NCBI GenBank assembly: GCA_028700975.1 | Contig: JAQVRQ010000001.1 | Coordinates: 39,216-71,940, forward strand | DNA length: 32,725 nucleotides | Direction of reading: 5' to 3' | DNA from: Bacteroidales bacterium | GTDB taxonomy: Bacteria > Bacteroidota > Bacteroidia > Bacteroidales > UBA932 | Position numbers and translations under genes: made by a program | Shown here: piece after piece, positions 1 to 8,630 of the stretch | How positions within the stretch are numbered: the stretch's first letter is position 1 | How the letters are laid out: each line of letters begins with the position of its first letter | The notes under the pieces: model-generated | What the model was told of the DNA's origin: nothing | The model's input: the letters and a program-made list of their open reading frames with translations, nothing else | The model's database searches: none

Positions 1-663
1 ACAGACCTGTTAAAGAGTATGTCTGAATCTTATGGTGTTGAGATTTTTGACGTTTTAACCGGTTTTAAATACATCGCAGAGGTAGTAAGGGAAAACGAGG
101 GGAAAAGGAAATTTATTTGTGGGGGAGAGGAGAGTTATGGTTTTAATGTTGGCGAATTTGTAAGAGATAAGGATGCTGTGATTTCTGCTCTTCTGGTTGC
201 CGAGGCTGCTGCCTGGGCTGCAGAAATGGGTATTTCACTTTATGAATTGCTTATTGATATCTATGTTAAGTTTGGGTTTTACAAGGAGAGGCTTTTGTCG
301 GTTACAAAGAGGGGAATTGATGGCTCTGAACAGATAAGTATGATTATGAAGAGGTTGAGAGAAAGTCCCATCCAAAATTTAGGAGAATCAGAGGTAGTTC
401 TTATCCACGATTATCAAAAATCAGAGAGTGTCGATATGATAAGTGATCTTAGGTTCAAAATCAATCTTCCACAGTCAAATGTTCTTCAGTTTGTTAGCGC
501 AGATAATAGTATTGTATCAGTCAGGCCTTCAGGTACCGAACCAAAGATTAAATACTATTTTGGAGTTAAGGAGAACCTTGGTAATAAAGAGGACTTTGAA
601 CGTGTGGAGAGTATTCTCGATTCTAAATTAGATATTATGGTTAGACAACTTGAGGCGCTTTAA
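1..663 (+). CDS. Phosphoglucomutase/phosphomannomutase, C-terminal part (5' end outside window)
   Basis: Reading frame is open from base 1 (TDLLKSM...), so the gene begins upstream; about 220 codons are visible. Alpha-D-phosphohexomutases move phosphate between C1 and C6 of hexoses in the cytoplasm and feed glycogen or envelope sugar synthesis. Visible are the sugar-binding loop GGEESYGF, around the 46th residue in the window, and the C-terminal phosphate-binding loop RPSGTEPKIKYYF, both diagnostic. The catalytic serine and metal-binding loops must lie upstream. The downstream kinase gene is convergent and the two 3' ends overlap by 23 bases (641-663). Full-length relatives in Bacteroidota are about 580 residues. 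Glucose versus mannose preference cannot be settled from this fragment. Confidence 0.93.
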   Translation, partial: TDLLKSMSESYGVEIFDVLTGFKYIAEVVRENEGKRKFICGGEESYGFNVGEFVRDKDAVISALLVAEAAAWAAEMGISLYELLIDIYVKFGFYKERLLSVTKRGIDGSEQISMIMKRLRESPIQNLGESEVVLIHDYQKSESVDMISDLRFKINLPQSNVLQFVSADNSIVSVRPSGTEPKIKYYFGVKENLGNKEDFERVESILDSKLDIMVRQLEAL

Positions 664-2632
664 GCGGAATTGTAAATATAAAATTAGAACCAACTCCAGG
701 TTCGGATTGAAGGGATATCTCTCCTCCCATCAAATCTAGGTAACCTTTAACAATTGATAGCCCTAATCCGGCACCCTCTACACTTAAAGATGAGTTTCCC
801 TCAATTCTGGTAAATCTTTCAAAGATTACTTGTTGCTTCTCTTTAGAGATTCCAATACCGGTATCTTTGACAAAACATTGAATGAATCTCTCTCTAATTC
901 TGAATCCAAGAGTTATAGTTCCTCTGCAAGAGTACTTTATTGAATTTTTTACAAGGTTTCCAAATATTGCGAATATTTTCTCCTGATCACCTTCGATTAT
1001 TGTTTTATTCGTAAGAGAGGGCAAATCTGTTGTTATTAACATTCTCTTTTTCTCGGCTTCAGGTCTGAAGGTTCCGGCAATTTCATATAATAACGCGGTA
1101 AGATCTACTGATTCGCAATTAAGAGAAACAATTCCTGCCTCAATTTTTGATATATTTATAATATCATTGATAGTAGAGAGCATTCTATTGCCGCTCTTCT
1201 CAATTATTTCAATATACTCTTTTTTCTCTTCTCCGGTTGTGTCAGGATCTTGTAACAACTCAATAAACCCCATAATACTATTCATTGGAGTTCTTATTTC
1301 GTGACTAATGTTTTGAAGAAAAGCGGTTTTAAGTCTGTCGCTCTCTTCTGCTCTCTCTTTTGCAATAATTAAGTCGGTTATAAGATTTTTTCTATCTGTA
1401 ATATCTTCTTTTACTCCTACAAAATTAACTATTCGTCCCTCATCGCTAAAAATTGGTGATATGGATACATCTTCCCAGTAAAATTCACCATTTTTCTTTT
1501 TGTTTTTAATCTCTCCTCTCCATTCATTACCGGATGATATAGTTTTCCAAAGATCTTGAAACATCTCTTTAGGATGATTTCCGGAGTTAAGAATTTTTGG
1601 ATTTTTCCCAATTACATCTTCAATTTCGTAGCCGGTTAATTGAGAAAACTTAGGGTTAACAAACTCAATTTTCCCTGTTGAGTCTGTAATAATTACAGAG
1701 GCTGGTGACTGTATAACAGCAATATTTAATTTCTGTGATGCCTCTTCAGCAGCCTTTATTTCAAGAAAATTAGCAATCTCATTTGCAACTATTTCAATAA
1801 TGTCCAGGTCAACTCTTGAAAAGGCGTTTTTTGAATCATAATTTTGAATTACAATTGCGCCAATTATTTTATCTCCGCTTTTAACCGGTGACCCCAACCA
1901 AACTTGTGCTATAGTACCAAGTAAACGTAATCCTTCTGCTTTGTGAAGCTTTATAATATCGTCATAGTAATAAATTGCCGACTTTCCACCTCTGATAAGG
2001 TGTCCGGTTAAAGAACCCTTGGCTTCAAACTCTTCAATTTTTTCCTTTTCATCACTTATACCTCCCATTTTAAGAATATCTTTTTCCTCGTCATAAAATG
2101 CGACAAATACGTTATTAACCTCCATAACAGTATTTAGTTCGGTAACGATTGTGTTGTAGAATTCTGAAAATGAGCTTGAAGTAACAACAGAATGAGCCAA
2201 GTTTCTCTGGACCTTAAGTACAAGCTCAGATCTCAATTTCTCTGTGATATCCTGAGATGTTATTACAATTGAATCTCTTCCATTTATATTACCGGGGAGT
2301 AATCTAAATCTGTGTTCAGCAACTCTGAAAAAACCTTCGCTGGTAAGCAGAGATGACTCTATTTTACCTTTTCTATTATCCAGAAGTTGTGAGAATAATT
2401 TTTCCTTAGTAGAGCTTCTTTCATCTGGATGCAGAAGATCGTAGAATGATTTATTAATTAGTTCATCTTTTGAAAATCCAAGCACCTCGTTGTATGCTTC
2501 GTTGCAAAATAAAATTTGGCCGTTAAGATCAATATTTGCAATCATATTGAAACTATTGTCCATAATTAGTTTCAACTCTCTCTCCTCCATTATTTGTTTG
2601 ATCTGTTCAAGTTCCTTGTTTAGCTCTTTCAC
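641..2632 (-). CDS. PAS-GAF-PAS hybrid sensor histidine kinase (cytosolic)
   Basis: 663 residues, GTG start. Order: short coiled N-terminus (1-20), PAS1 (~21-135), GAF (~140-295), PAS2 with PAC tail (~305-415, ending in GVKEDITDR), HisKA with phospho-acceptor H444 in SHEIRTPMN, then HATPase with N box (~556-568), G1 DTGIGIS (590-596), F box FERF (604-607) and G2 GAGLGLS (620-626). All motifs needed for autophosphorylation are present. No transmembrane helix or signal peptide, so it probably senses a cytosolic cue through PAS/GAF; the ligand is unknown. No receiver domain and no response-regulator gene lies nearby, so it is an orphan here. Its GTG overlaps the pssA stop as GTGA, implying translational coupling as the last gene of the operon. 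Confidence 0.9.
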   Translation of the reverse strand: MKELNKELEQIKQIMEERELKLIMDNSFNMIANIDLNGQILFCNEAYNEVLGFSKDELINKSFYDLLHPDERSSTKEKLFSQLLDNRKGKIESSLLTSEGFFRVAEHRFRLLPGNINGRDSIVITSQDITEKLRSELVLKVQRNLAHSVVTSSSFSEFYNTIVTELNTVMEVNNVFVAFYDEEKDILKMGGISDEKEKIEEFEAKGSLTGHLIRGGKSAIYYYDDIIKLHKAEGLRLLGTIAQVWLGSPVKSGDKIIGAIVIQNYDSKNAFSRVDLDIIEIVANEIANFLEIKAAEEASQKLNIAVIQSPASVIITDSTGKIEFVNPKFSQLTGYEIEDVIGKNPKILNSGNHPKEMFQDLWKTISSGNEWRGEIKNKKKNGEFYWEDVSISPIFSDEGRIVNFVGVKEDITDRKNLITDLIIAKERAEESDRLKTAFLQNISHEIRTPMNSIMGFIELLQDPDTTGEEKKEYIEIIEKSGNRMLSTINDIINISKIEAGIVSLNCESVDLTALLYEIAGTFRPEAEKKRMLITTDLPSLTNKTIIEGDQEKIFAIFGNLVKNSIKYSCRGTITLGFRIRERFIQCFVKDTGIGISKEKQQVIFERFTRIEGNSSLSVEGAGLGLSIVKGYLDLMGGEISLQSEPGVGSNFIFTIPLKAPQVV

Positions 2633-3384
2633 AATTGATTGGGCTTTTTAGTTATTAGATGACTTGAAAAATTAAATATTATGTAGGATACAATTATAAG
2701 AGCCATCCATCCGGACCATTTAATTGAGATTGCAGCGAATATTATGGCAGTTATTGAGCTATATATTAAGAATCCAAACATCGTTTTGTTCTCTCTCCAT
2801 CTCAATGTCTTAAACTTAAGTGAAAACATTGGTATTTCACTGACAAGTAAAAATGAGAGCAGAAGAGATAAAGCAGGCCAAAACCATATAGTGCTCTCTA
2901 ATGAAGAAAATATTGCGCTCGAATCAGTAAAATGGATAAAACTCACAATAAGAATAGCATTGGCAGGAGTTGGAAGCCCAATAAAACTAGATGACTGCCT
3001 GGTGTCTACATTGAACTTTGCAAGTCTTAATGCAGAAAATAGCACGATTACCAAGGGGATTAATGATATGAGAAAAGGGGCAGATGAATCTGTTGAAAGG
3101 CCACTATCTCCAGTAAGAAATATTTCGTATCTCTTTAGCGCAAGAACAGCTGGAACCATACCAAAACTAATTAAATCTGCTAAAGAGTCAAGCTCTTTGC
3201 CCATAGGGGAGTATGCATTGAGTAATCTGGCAAAGAAACCATCAAGAAAATCAAATATAGCAGCAGCAAAAACCAGATATACAGCCCAGATCTCTTCGCC
3301 TCTGAAGGCTAAAATAACAGCAATTACCCCGCAAAGAAGATTTAGCGAGGTAATTGTATTAGGTATGGAATTTTTTAGCTTCAT
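2629..3384 (-). CDS. pssA: CDP-diacylglycerol--serine O-phosphatidyltransferase
   Basis: 251 residues, ATG start. Makes phosphatidylserine from CDP-diacylglycerol and L-serine in the inner membrane, the first step to phosphatidylethanolamine. The CDP-alcohol phosphotransferase signature is intact: D45, D48-G49, A52-R53, G62, D66, D70 (DFLDGFFAR...GKELD...D). The N-terminus KNSIPNTITSLNLLCG is typical of PssA. About six to eight hydrophobic segments fill the rest. Three bases separate it from the upstream peptidase gene and four bases overlap the kinase gene downstream, so it is the third gene of a four-gene operon. Other members of the superfamily (PgsA, Pcs) are possible in principle, but the N-terminal sequence and length favour PssA. 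Confidence 0.9.
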   Translation of the reverse strand: MKLKNSIPNTITSLNLLCGVIAVILAFRGEEIWAVYLVFAAAIFDFLDGFFARLLNAYSPMGKELDSLADLISFGMVPAVLALKRYEIFLTGDSGLSTDSSAPFLISLIPLVIVLFSALRLAKFNVDTRQSSSFIGLPTPANAILIVSFIHFTDSSAIFSSLESTIWFWPALSLLLSFLLVSEIPMFSLKFKTLRWRENKTMFGFLIYSSITAIIFAAISIKWSGWMALIIVSYIIFNFSSHLITKKPNQL

Positions 3385-3387
3385 CCT

Positions 3388-4503
3388 TTATAGATTAAGT
3401 TTCTTGCGAATATCTTTAGGGATTGAATTTTTATGAACCATTATGGAAATACTTTTAGCTTTAACAAAGCTTTCGGACATATTAAGATAACCTCCAAAAT
3501 TATTCCTCTCAGTTCCCCAGGAGTTTTTTGTAATATAATATTTATTACCAGACTGATCCTTGCTAATGCCTGTCAGAAGCATTAAGTGGTCATCTGTTGT
3601 TGTAAAGTTTTCGTAGCCAATCTGGCGTTTATTTTGATCTACGTCAACTTCGGGAAATATTTTTTCAAACTTTAATGCCTCCTCTTTGATATCATCTACA
3701 GGATTGATTGCGACTCCATTTTTATGAGAAAACCCCTTCTCACTTACATCTCCATCCCAGCAAACAGAGTAACCGTTTTCAAGAGCATTATCAATAATTG
3801 CCATAAACTCACACAGAGGAACATTCCAGAATTTTCCATAATCCCAGTTGTCCGGAACTTCAATAACTGATTGTTTATAAAATGGTAAATGGGATAATGA
3901 TGTTATCTCAACATAATCATCCATATTAAGACCCATTTCAATAGCAAAACTTTTTGGAGTATACTCTTTACCGTTGTATGTGAATTTTTCAGGAACGATG
4001 CCAAGATATGTATCAAGAATTGCTTTAACAAGAATTGAATATTGAGGGCTCTTTTGCTTTAACTCTACAGAAGCAGCGGAGAATGCGCTGATATATTTAT
4101 TTAACTCTCTGTGATTATTTAATTTGGAATCATAGTTTATTCCATTGTATGCCTCTTGAGGAATCATTCCGTCACTTTTCACAATGTTGGTAAACATATG
4201 AGCAAGACTTCCCTGGCCTAGATTTCCTCTACCTCGTCTAAGATAATTATCATTAATCTTATTAACATAGTTTAATCTAACTGCAAACATTTCAGATAGG
4301 TCGTGTTCTCCTTTGCCTGTTCTAAGTAGTTCTGCTTCAAGAAAGGCAGCTGTTGCATAACTCCAGCAAGTACCGCTTGATGCTTGATTTTTAACTGACG
4401 TTACAGGAACTTTAACAACGTCTGTAAAGATATACCCTTGCGCAGAAAGTGTAAACGCTGTTGAAAGCATTAGCAGAGCAACAGCTATGAGTGTTTTTTT
4501 CAT
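3388..4503 (-). CDS. Secreted C1-family (papain-like, bleomycin hydrolase/PepC-type) cysteine peptidase, copy B
   Basis: 371 residues. N-terminal signal peptide (MKKTLIAVALLMLS..., likely cut after SAQ), so exported to periplasm or surface. Papain triad visible in bleomycin-hydrolase/PepC context: oxyanion Q40, nucleophile C46 (SSGTCWSYA), H306 (TTDDHLMLL) and N327 (TKNSWG). Shorter than cytosolic PepC (~445 residues). Ends in KKLNL like the neighbouring copy A, five bases upstream; the two share motif layout (HDLSEMF, YTPKSFA, DVSEKGF) and are tandem paralogs that have diverged considerably. The C-terminal tail is extended beyond NSWG, so C-terminal trimming of the kind known for PepC cannot be excluded. 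Substrate unknown; in this group such enzymes are presumed peptide scavengers. Confidence 0.88.
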   Translation of the reverse strand: MKKTLIAVALLMLSTAFTLSAQGYIFTDVVKVPVTSVKNQASSGTCWSYATAAFLEAELLRTGKGEHDLSEMFAVRLNYVNKINDNYLRRGRGNLGQGSLAHMFTNIVKSDGMIPQEAYNGINYDSKLNNHRELNKYISAFSAASVELKQKSPQYSILVKAILDTYLGIVPEKFTYNGKEYTPKSFAIEMGLNMDDYVEITSLSHLPFYKQSVIEVPDNWDYGKFWNVPLCEFMAIIDNALENGYSVCWDGDVSEKGFSHKNGVAINPVDDIKEEALKFEKIFPEVDVDQNKRQIGYENFTTTDDHLMLLTGISKDQSGNKYYITKNSWGTERNNFGGYLNMSESFVKAKSISIMVHKNSIPKDIRKKLNL

Positions 4504-4508
4504 ATTTG

Positions 4509-5702
4509 TTATAGGTTAAGTTTTTTTTGGATTTTATCAGGAATTGCACTTTTATGTACAACAATGTTCATAGTTTTGTATCGTAGGAAGGCTTCTGAAA
4601 CATACCAAATGCCTTTGTATTCTCCGGATTCTCCCCAACTATTCTTTACCATATAGAACTTACCGCCATTTTTCTCTTTTGCTATGCCATATATATGCAT
4701 TCCGTGATCATCAGTTGTCTGAAGATTGTCAAATCCAAGTTGCCTTGCTTCTTGTGAAACACTCTTCTCTTTTACGACACTTTGTAAAGAATAAATTTTA
4801 GTATCTATCTCATTTCTACTTAAACCTAACCATTTTTCCTGATCTGATCCGGACATATTCTTAGTATCAGTTTCCGGTACAATTGCAACACCTTTTCTAG
4901 TAAAACCTTTTTCGCTTACGTCAGATGCCCATAGAATAGTATAACCTTTTTCTAAAGAGTTATTAATAACCTCAATAAGTTCATCAATAGGGAGATTTGA
5001 TGAGGAATCCCATCTCCAGTTGTCAGGTATTTCTAACGCAAAAGATGAATAGAATGGATGGTGAGTATAAGATGTTAACGAAATATAGTCATCCGGATTA
5101 ACTCCTAGAGAAGCTGCAAAACTTTTTGGAGTATACTCTTGACCCTTATATTTAAATGTTTCCGGAATCTCTCCCAGATATGCGTTTAATATTCCTTTTA
5201 CGCCATTTCTCCAAGCCGTGGATAACTTACCATTTGGATTTCTCTCAATCCCCTTGATATAACCAGAAAGAGCTGCGTCCATTTCATTGTGTACGTGAGA
5301 CTCTTCACCATAATTAAGTCCGTTCATTATCTCTTCAGGAACTATTCCATAGTGTTTCCATACATAAAGGGCATCTCCAAAAGAGCTACCGGGAGCCATA
5401 TTGATTTTTCCTCCGGTCCTAACGTATTTTATTGATTTGTCATAGTAGGAGTTTGAGACAATAAACATCTCAGATAGATCGTGTGATCCTTTACCTTTTC
5501 TAATAATCTCGGACTCTAAAAATGAGATAGTTGAGAAGCTCCAACAAGTACTTGTTCTATTCTGATTTTTTATTGAGGTTATAGGAAGTTCTTTTATTAC
5601 TGTGAATTCATAAGCCGAACTACCTTTTTCCTGAGAATAAATAATGTTTGAGAAAATAAGCGATGATGCTAGAAAAATGAGCAAAAGGGATTTCTTTTTC
5701 AC
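4509..5702 (-). CDS. Secreted C1-family cysteine peptidase, copy A
   Basis: 397 residues from a GTG start (complement of CAC at 5700-5702); no in-frame ATG gives a better signal peptide. Signal peptide MKKKSLLLIFLASS..., likely cleaved near YSQ. Catalytic residues by motif: Q47, C53 (STCWSFS), H333 (TTDDHGMHI), N354 (VKNSWGESG). First gene of the minus-strand operon copy A - copy B - pssA - histidine kinase, with five bases to copy B. Compared with copy B it carries about 20 extra residues before the catalytic His (around 280-320, charged). A TAnnTTTG element sits 27-34 bases upstream. Family members hydrolyse short peptides from the N-terminus; secretion suggests digestion of external or periplasmic peptides, which is inference. 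Confidence 0.88.
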   Translation of the reverse strand: MKKKSLLLIFLASSLIFSNIIYSQEKGSSAYEFTVIKELPITSIKNQNRTSTCWSFSTISFLESEIIRKGKGSHDLSEMFIVSNSYYDKSIKYVRTGGKINMAPGSSFGDALYVWKHYGIVPEEIMNGLNYGEESHVHNEMDAALSGYIKGIERNPNGKLSTAWRNGVKGILNAYLGEIPETFKYKGQEYTPKSFAASLGVNPDDYISLTSYTHHPFYSSFALEIPDNWRWDSSSNLPIDELIEVINNSLEKGYTILWASDVSEKGFTRKGVAIVPETDTKNMSGSDQEKWLGLSRNEIDTKIYSLQSVVKEKSVSQEARQLGFDNLQTTDDHGMHIYGIAKEKNGGKFYMVKNSWGESGEYKGIWYVSEAFLRYKTMNIVVHKSAIPDKIQKKLNL

Positions 5703-5728
5703 AATTTGAAAGTTTTTGGTTTAATTAC

Positions 5729-5736
5729 CAAAGTTA
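5729..5736 (-). promoter_or_regulatory. Putative -7 element of the peptidase operon
   Basis: On the minus strand this reads TAACTTTG, an exact match to the Bacteroidota -7 consensus TAnnTTTG, in the 53-base gap between queE and peptidase copy A. The expected TTG about 19-21 bases upstream is not clear. The predicted start of transcription leaves roughly a 20-base leader before the GTG. Confidence 0.5.
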
Positions 5737-5755
5737 TGAAAAAAGAGTCAATTTG

Positions 5756-6379
5756 CTATGGGATGTTTATGTATTTATGAGTCTGAAGAGATATTCGCCA
5801 TATAGGATTGTTTTTTACGTACTCAACAATCTTAGGAAGTATGGTTATGCTTTTACTCCACTCTGGCTGAAGGTAAAGTTTGCACTCAGGATTTACAAGC
5901 TTTCTGTTTTTTTCTGCCCACTCAAAATCGTTGTCATTTTCAACAATTATTTTTAATTCTGAAGCTAACATATGGATATTTCCAACGGGTGGCTTCTTTT
6001 TTTTAGGGGAGAGACAAATCCAGTCAAACTGACCACTGAGCAGTGAGGAGCCCGATGTTTCCAGGAATATTTCCATATTTCTCTCTTTTAGCAGAGTGCA
6101 TAGTTTATCCAGGGGGTAATTAAGCGGTTCGCCGCCTGTTAAAACTATTGATTTTGCTGAATATGATACGGCCTCATCAACAATTTTCTCAATTTCAACA
6201 GGAGGGTAAATAGATGGATTCCAGGTCTCCTTTGCATCACACCAGCTGCATCCTACATCACACCCTCCAAGCCTTATGAAAAAAGCGGCTTGGCCGGTAT
6301 TGTAACCTTCGCCTTGAATTGTGTAAAAACTCTCAACTAAAGGAAGCAGTGCTCCATCTTTAAGTATTGGAAACTTCAT
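5756..6379 (-). CDS. queE: 7-carboxy-7-deazaguanine synthase (radical SAM)
   Basis: 207 residues from the ATG at 6379. QueE converts 6-carboxytetrahydropterin to 7-carboxy-7-deazaguanine, the third dedicated step to queuosine and other 7-deazapurines. N-terminal VESFYTIQGEG is the family hallmark; the [4Fe-4S]/SAM triad C40-x3-C44-x2-C47 (CDVGCSWC) follows, then TGGEP in the SAM-binding region (ending near residue 87). An in-frame TTG at 6397 would add six residues, but it lies inside the -7 promoter element and so cannot be transcribed from that promoter; the ATG is preferred. No other queuosine genes are in the window. The gene stands alone on the minus strand, 53 bases before the peptidase operon. 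Confidence 0.92.
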   Translation of the reverse strand: MKFPILKDGALLPLVESFYTIQGEGYNTGQAAFFIRLGGCDVGCSWCDAKETWNPSIYPPVEIEKIVDEAVSYSAKSIVLTGGEPLNYPLDKLCTLLKERNMEIFLETSGSSLLSGQFDWICLSPKKKKPPVGNIHMLASELKIIVENDNDFEWAEKNRKLVNPECKLYLQPEWSKSITILPKIVEYVKNNPIWRISLQTHKYINIP

Positions 6380-6393
6380 CTTATTTTTTTTTT

Positions 6394-6402
6394 GCAAAGT
6401 TA
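6394..6402 (-). promoter_or_regulatory. Putative -7 element for queE
   Basis: Minus strand TAACTTTGC matches the Bacteroidota consensus TAnnTTTGC. It ends 14 bases before the queE ATG (6379), giving a very short leader with start expected near 6388. No convincing TTG -33 box at the expected distance. Confidence 0.6.
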
Positions 6403-6481
6403 ATATAAGAGGCGATTATTTGTGCCGTTTTGTCAGAAACAGATAGGTGGCAGATTTGTTGTAATAGATATTAATAAATAT

Positions 6482-6489
6482 AAAGGAGA
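6482..6489 (+). promoter_or_regulatory. Strong ribosome binding site fixing the clpB start
   Basis: AAAGGAGA lies eight bases before the ATG at 6498. Most genes in the window have weak or no such site, so this supports the short form of ClpB being the genuine product rather than an internal fragment. Confidence 0.7.
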
Positions 6490-6497
6490 ACTAAGTA

Positions 6498-8630
6498 ATG
6501 AACAAGCAAAGTTTACAAGCGCTTGATACTTATGCGGTAAACCTGAACAAGCAGGCTGCATCAGGCAAGCTGGACCCCGTAATTGGAAGGGATGATGAGA
6601 TAAGACGGGTTTTACAAATATTAAGCAGACGTACTAAAAATAATCCTATTCTTGTAGGGGAACCAGGAGTTGGTAAAACAGCAATCGCAGAGGGTATTGC
6701 TCAAAGAATTGTAAGAGGAGATGTTCCTGAGAACTTGAAATCAAAAATGATATATTCTCTTGATATGGGGGCGCTAATTGCAGGTGCTAAATATAAAGGA
6801 GAGTTTGAGGAGAGGCTAAAGTCAGTTGTTAAGGAGGTAATTGAGAGTTCCGGAGAGGTAATGCTCTTCATTGATGAAATCCATACTTTAGTAGGAGCAG
6901 GTAGAGGAGATGGAGCAATGGATGCTGCTAATATCCTTAAACCAGCTCTTGCAAGAGGAGAATTAAGAGCTGTAGGATCAACAACACTTGAAGAGTATCA
7001 GAGATATTTTGAGCAGGATAAGGCTCTTGAAAGACGTTTTCAAATGGTTTTAGTTGACGAACCAACAACTTCAGAGGCTATTTCAATTCTAAGAGGATTA
7101 AAGGAGAGGTACGAAAATCATCATAAGGTTCAGATTAAAGACGATGCTATTATTGCTGCTGTCGATTTATCAAACAGATATATCACAAACAGATATCTTC
7201 CTGATAAGGCAATAGATTTAATAGACGAGGCTGCCTCAAAGCTTAGAATGGAGATTAACTCTGTTCCTGAGGAGATTGATGAATTGAATAGACGAATAAG
7301 ACAACTTGAGATTGAAAAAGAGGCAATTAAAAGAGATGGCGATAAGGAGAAGGTTGAGGTTCTTACTAAAGAGTTAGAGTTTCTTTCATCTGCTAGGGAG
7401 AAAAAGAGTAGGGTTTGGGAGAGTGAAAGAGATTATATTGAACAGGTCCAAAGAAAAAAGGCAGAGATTGAAAAGCTTAATTTTCAGGCTCAAGAAGCCG
7501 AAAGGAGTGGTGATTATGGCAAGGTGGCAGAGCTTAGATATGGAAAAATTGTCGCTGCAGAGAAAATAATTCAAGAATTGACAGAGAAAAAGGGGGATTC
7601 CGAATTCACAATGATTAACGAGTATGTTGAAGCTGAAGATATAGCTGAGGTTGTATCAAAGTGGACTGGAATACCAGTAAGAAGAATGCTTGAGAGTGAA
7701 AAGGAGAAGCTTCTTAGAATGGAGATGGCTCTTCATAGACGAGTAGTGGGTCAGGATGAGGCAATCGAGGCAATATCGGACTCTATAAGAAGAAGCAGAG
7801 CAGGACTCCAGGACTCTAAGAGACCTATAGGATCCTTCCTCTTTTTGGGTACTACTGGAGTGGGAAAGACTGAGTTGGCAAAAGCTTTAGCTGAATTTTT
7901 ATTTAACGATGAAAATCTGATAACAAGAATTGATATGAGTGAATATCAGGAGAGACATTCGGTTTCCAGATTAGTAGGAGCTCCTCCGGGGTATATTGGA
8001 TATGATGAAGGTGGTCAGTTAACTGAGGCTGTAAGGAGAAAACCATACTCAGTTGTTCTTCTTGATGAGGTAGAGAAGGCTCATCCAGATGTCTTTAATA
8101 TTCTTTTACAAGTTCTTGATGAGGGAAGACTTACTGACAATAAGGGAAGGACTGCAGATTTTAGAAACACCCTTTTAATAATGACTTCAAATGCAGGGTC
8201 ATCTGTGATACAGGATAATCTCTCCAGGCTAAACGATATTAACAGAGCGGATGTGCTTGAAAAAACAAAGCAAGAGGTTATGGAACTGCTAAAAAGCAAT
8301 GTTAGACCGGAGTTTCTAAATAGGATTGATGAAATTATTATGTTTCACCCACTTACGGTTGAAGATATACGTCAAATAGTTAAGATGCAACTTGAAGGAA
8401 TTGGTGCAATGATGAGCGAAAAGGGTCTTAAACTAGAGTATTCAGGCTATGCAATTGATTATTTATGCAATAAGGGATACGATCCTGCTTACGGAGCACG
8501 TCCGGTAAAGAGGTTACTGCAGAAAGAGCTTGTAAATCAACTTGCAAAAGAGATACTTAAGGGAGAGCTTAACAAAGATAAACCCATTATTGTGGATTAC
8601 TTTGATGAAGGGTTGATATTTAGAAATTAA
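6498..8630 (+). CDS. clpB: ClpB-type AAA+ disaggregase lacking the N-terminal domain
   Basis: 710 residues; full-length ClpB is about 860. The protein starts directly at the linker before the first ATPase module. D1: Walker A GEPGVGKT (54-61), Walker B FIDE (124-127). Middle coiled-coil domain about 255-370, rich in Glu/Lys/Arg. D2: Walker A GTTGVGKT (451-458), Walker B LLDE (521-524), sensor/arginine region EFLNRID, and the normal C-terminus ending LIFRN. Hsp100 ClpB works with DnaK to resolubilise aggregates. The missing ~150 residues are the mobile Clp_N domain. The start is firm: ATG follows a strong AAGGAGA ribosome site (6483-6489), with an in-frame TAA six bases before the ATG. Convergent with the acyl-CoA synthetase gene, stops overlapping by four bases. 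Confidence 0.93.
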   Translation: MNKQSLQALDTYAVNLNKQAASGKLDPVIGRDDEIRRVLQILSRRTKNNPILVGEPGVGKTAIAEGIAQRIVRGDVPENLKSKMIYSLDMGALIAGAKYKGEFEERLKSVVKEVIESSGEVMLFIDEIHTLVGAGRGDGAMDAANILKPALARGELRAVGSTTLEEYQRYFEQDKALERRFQMVLVDEPTTSEAISILRGLKERYENHHKVQIKDDAIIAAVDLSNRYITNRYLPDKAIDLIDEAASKLRMEINSVPEEIDELNRRIRQLEIEKEAIKRDGDKEKVEVLTKELEFLSSAREKKSRVWESERDYIEQVQRKKAEIEKLNFQAQEAERSGDYGKVAELRYGKIVAAEKIIQELTEKKGDSEFTMINEYVEAEDIAEVVSKWTGIPVRRMLESEKEKLLRMEMALHRRVVGQDEAIEAISDSIRRSRAGLQDSKRPIGSFLFLGTTGVGKTELAKALAEFLFNDENLITRIDMSEYQERHSVSRLVGAPPGYIGYDEGGQLTEAVRRKPYSVVLLDEVEKAHPDVFNILLQVLDEGRLTDNKGRTADFRNTLLIMTSNAGSSVIQDNLSRLNDINRADVLEKTKQEVMELLKSNVRPEFLNRIDEIIMFHPLTVEDIRQIVKMQLEGIGAMMSEKGLKLEYSGYAIDYLCNKGYDPAYGARPVKRLLQKELVNQLAKEILKGELNKDKPIIVDYFDEGLIFRN

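Noticed and set aside
2744..3436. 230-codon plus-strand frame opposite pssA
   Set aside because: It is antisense to a gene with an intact enzyme signature; composition is that of a mirror frame and it has no recognisable domain.
6398..6497. Remnant of the ClpB N-terminal domain upstream of the short gene
   Set aside because: The 100-base gap has an in-frame stop next to the start and no Clp_N-like peptide in any plus-strand frame that I can recognise.
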